DNA of 6,980 bases from NCBI GenBank assembly GCA_017353825.1, contig JAFMSC010000227.1, positions 1-6,980 of the forward strand. The letters run 5' to 3'. Positions within the stretch are counted from its first letter, which is position 1, and each line of letters begins with the position of its first letter. The translations under genes and the position numbers were made by a program. Of this stretch, positions 6,372 to 6,980 are shown piece by piece. The stretch comes from Hyphomicrobiaceae bacterium. GTDB taxonomy: Bacteria; Pseudomonadota; Alphaproteobacteria; Rhizobiales; Hyphomicrobiaceae. Below the pieces are notes generated by a model. That model was not told where the DNA came from and searched no databases. It was given only the letters and a program-made list of their open reading frames with translations.

Positions 6372-6980
6372 TCAATGCGAAGGCGCCGGTTCGTGCTCCA
6401 TCACGGCCTCGGCCGTGGACATCTCTGGCGTGACCTTGGTGCCAGGCCGCGCGCGCATCAGGCCGTTGACGACGACGCGGTCGTTGGTCTCAAGGCCCGA
6501 CGACACCACGCGCAGCCCATCGACCACCGGGCCCAAAGTGACATACTTCGGCTGGGCGACGTTGTTGTCGTCCACCACCAGCACGTATTTGCGCACCTGC
6601 TCGGTTCCGATGGCAGCGTCGGGCACCAGCAGGGCCTCGGCCGGCGGGCCGGTGGCCACCTGGATGCGACCGAACATGCCCGGCGTGAGGATGCCATCGG
6701 GGTTTGGGAACACGGCGCGCGCGCGGATGGTACCCGAGCCGGTGTCAATGGCGTTGTCCACGAAATCCATGTTGCCGGGATGGGAAAAAATCTGCTCGTC
6801 CAGGAGCTTCAGCGTCACGGGCACCTTGCCCGCGTTGTTGATCTTGTTCGGCTCGCTCCCGGTCATGCGCCGGTAGCTGAGGTAGGAGCCTTCGTCCGCC
6901 GTGAACTCGAAGCGGATCGGATCGGTGGACTGGATGGTGGCGAGCAGTGTCGTCGTGGCGGCACTGGTGCCGCCCATGAC
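6372..6980 (-). CDS. RND efflux periplasmic adaptor (membrane fusion protein), C-terminal part
   Basis: The minus-strand frame runs off the right edge; 202 residues remain before the TGA at 6372-6374. The family (AcrA, MexE) bridges the inner-membrane RND pump and a TolC-type outer-membrane channel. The fragment begins near the end of the lipoyl domain and continues into the beta-barrel domain: GGTSAATTTLLATI is followed by DPIRFEFTADE. The stretch TGSGTIRARAVFPNPDG then LTPGMFGRIQV is typical of the family's barrel strands. The membrane-proximal domain follows (LLVPDAAIGTEQ, then VVSSGLETNDRVVVNGL). A Met codon at 6975-6977 is internal, since the family's N-terminal half, with its signal peptide or lipobox and helical hairpin, must lie outside the window. 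The MexE-like wording agrees with the MexF-like transporter encoded 15 bases downstream. The promoter and any regulator would lie beyond the right edge. Confidence 0.93.
   Translation of the reverse strand, partial: VMGGTSAATTTLLATIQSTDPIRFEFTADEGSYLSYRRMTGSEPNKINNAGKVPVTLKLLDEQIFSHPGNMDFVDNAIDTGSGTIRARAVFPNPDGILTPGMFGRIQVATGPPAEALLVPDAAIGTEQVRKYVLVVDDNNVAQPKYVTLGPVVDGLRVVSSGLETNDRVVVNGLMRARPGTKVTPEMSTAEAVMEHEPAPSH

Noticed and set aside
6127..6876. Plus-strand open frame of 249 codons opposite the adaptor and transporter start
   Set aside because: It spans the junction of two well-supported minus-strand genes, and its Thr/Ser/Arg-rich product has no motif.

Overview
The window reads as ordinary high-GC chromosomal DNA from a Gram-negative proteobacterium. 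An RND drug-efflux pump with its periplasmic adaptor implies two membranes, and codon use strongly favours G or C in the third position. The wording of the proteins, especially the phosphatase fragment and the efflux pair, looks most like an alphaproteobacterium to me, but a betaproteobacterium cannot be excluded from sequence alone. I see no tRNA, rRNA, CRISPR array, insertion sequence, integrase or attachment site, and no sharp composition break that would suggest a mobile island.

Layout, left to right. The window opens inside a plus-strand gene for a cysteine-dependent phosphatase with an intact HCKSGADR active-site loop (2-352). It converges on a minus-strand phosphatidylserine decarboxylase, psd (427-1329), across 74 bases that hold two small inverted repeats but no convincing terminator. 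From psd a 37-base gap leads to a divergently transcribed plus-strand gene (1367-3118) for a 583-residue class III PLP aminotransferase. That protein resembles glutamate-1-semialdehyde aminomutase but has an N-terminal membrane segment and extra N- and C-terminal sequence. A 70-base convergent gap without a recognisable terminator separates it from a minus-strand efflux operon: the C-terminal part of an RND adaptor (6372-6980, cut by the window edge), then, after 15 bases, a complete 1055-residue HAE1-family RND inner-membrane transporter (3189-6356). Coding density is very high and no gene-free stretch exceeds 74 bases.

How the genes may work together. The adaptor and transporter clearly form one tripartite efflux pump, needing an outer-membrane TolC-type channel that is not in this window. 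The left half is less obvious. Psd makes phosphatidylethanolamine at the inner membrane, and its tightly packed divergent neighbour is an aminotransferase that appears to be tethered to the same membrane. This arrangement suggests, but does not prove, a shared regulatory region and a common role in amino-lipid metabolism. That pair is the part of the window most worth a second look. Everything else is a well-known family in a plausible setting.
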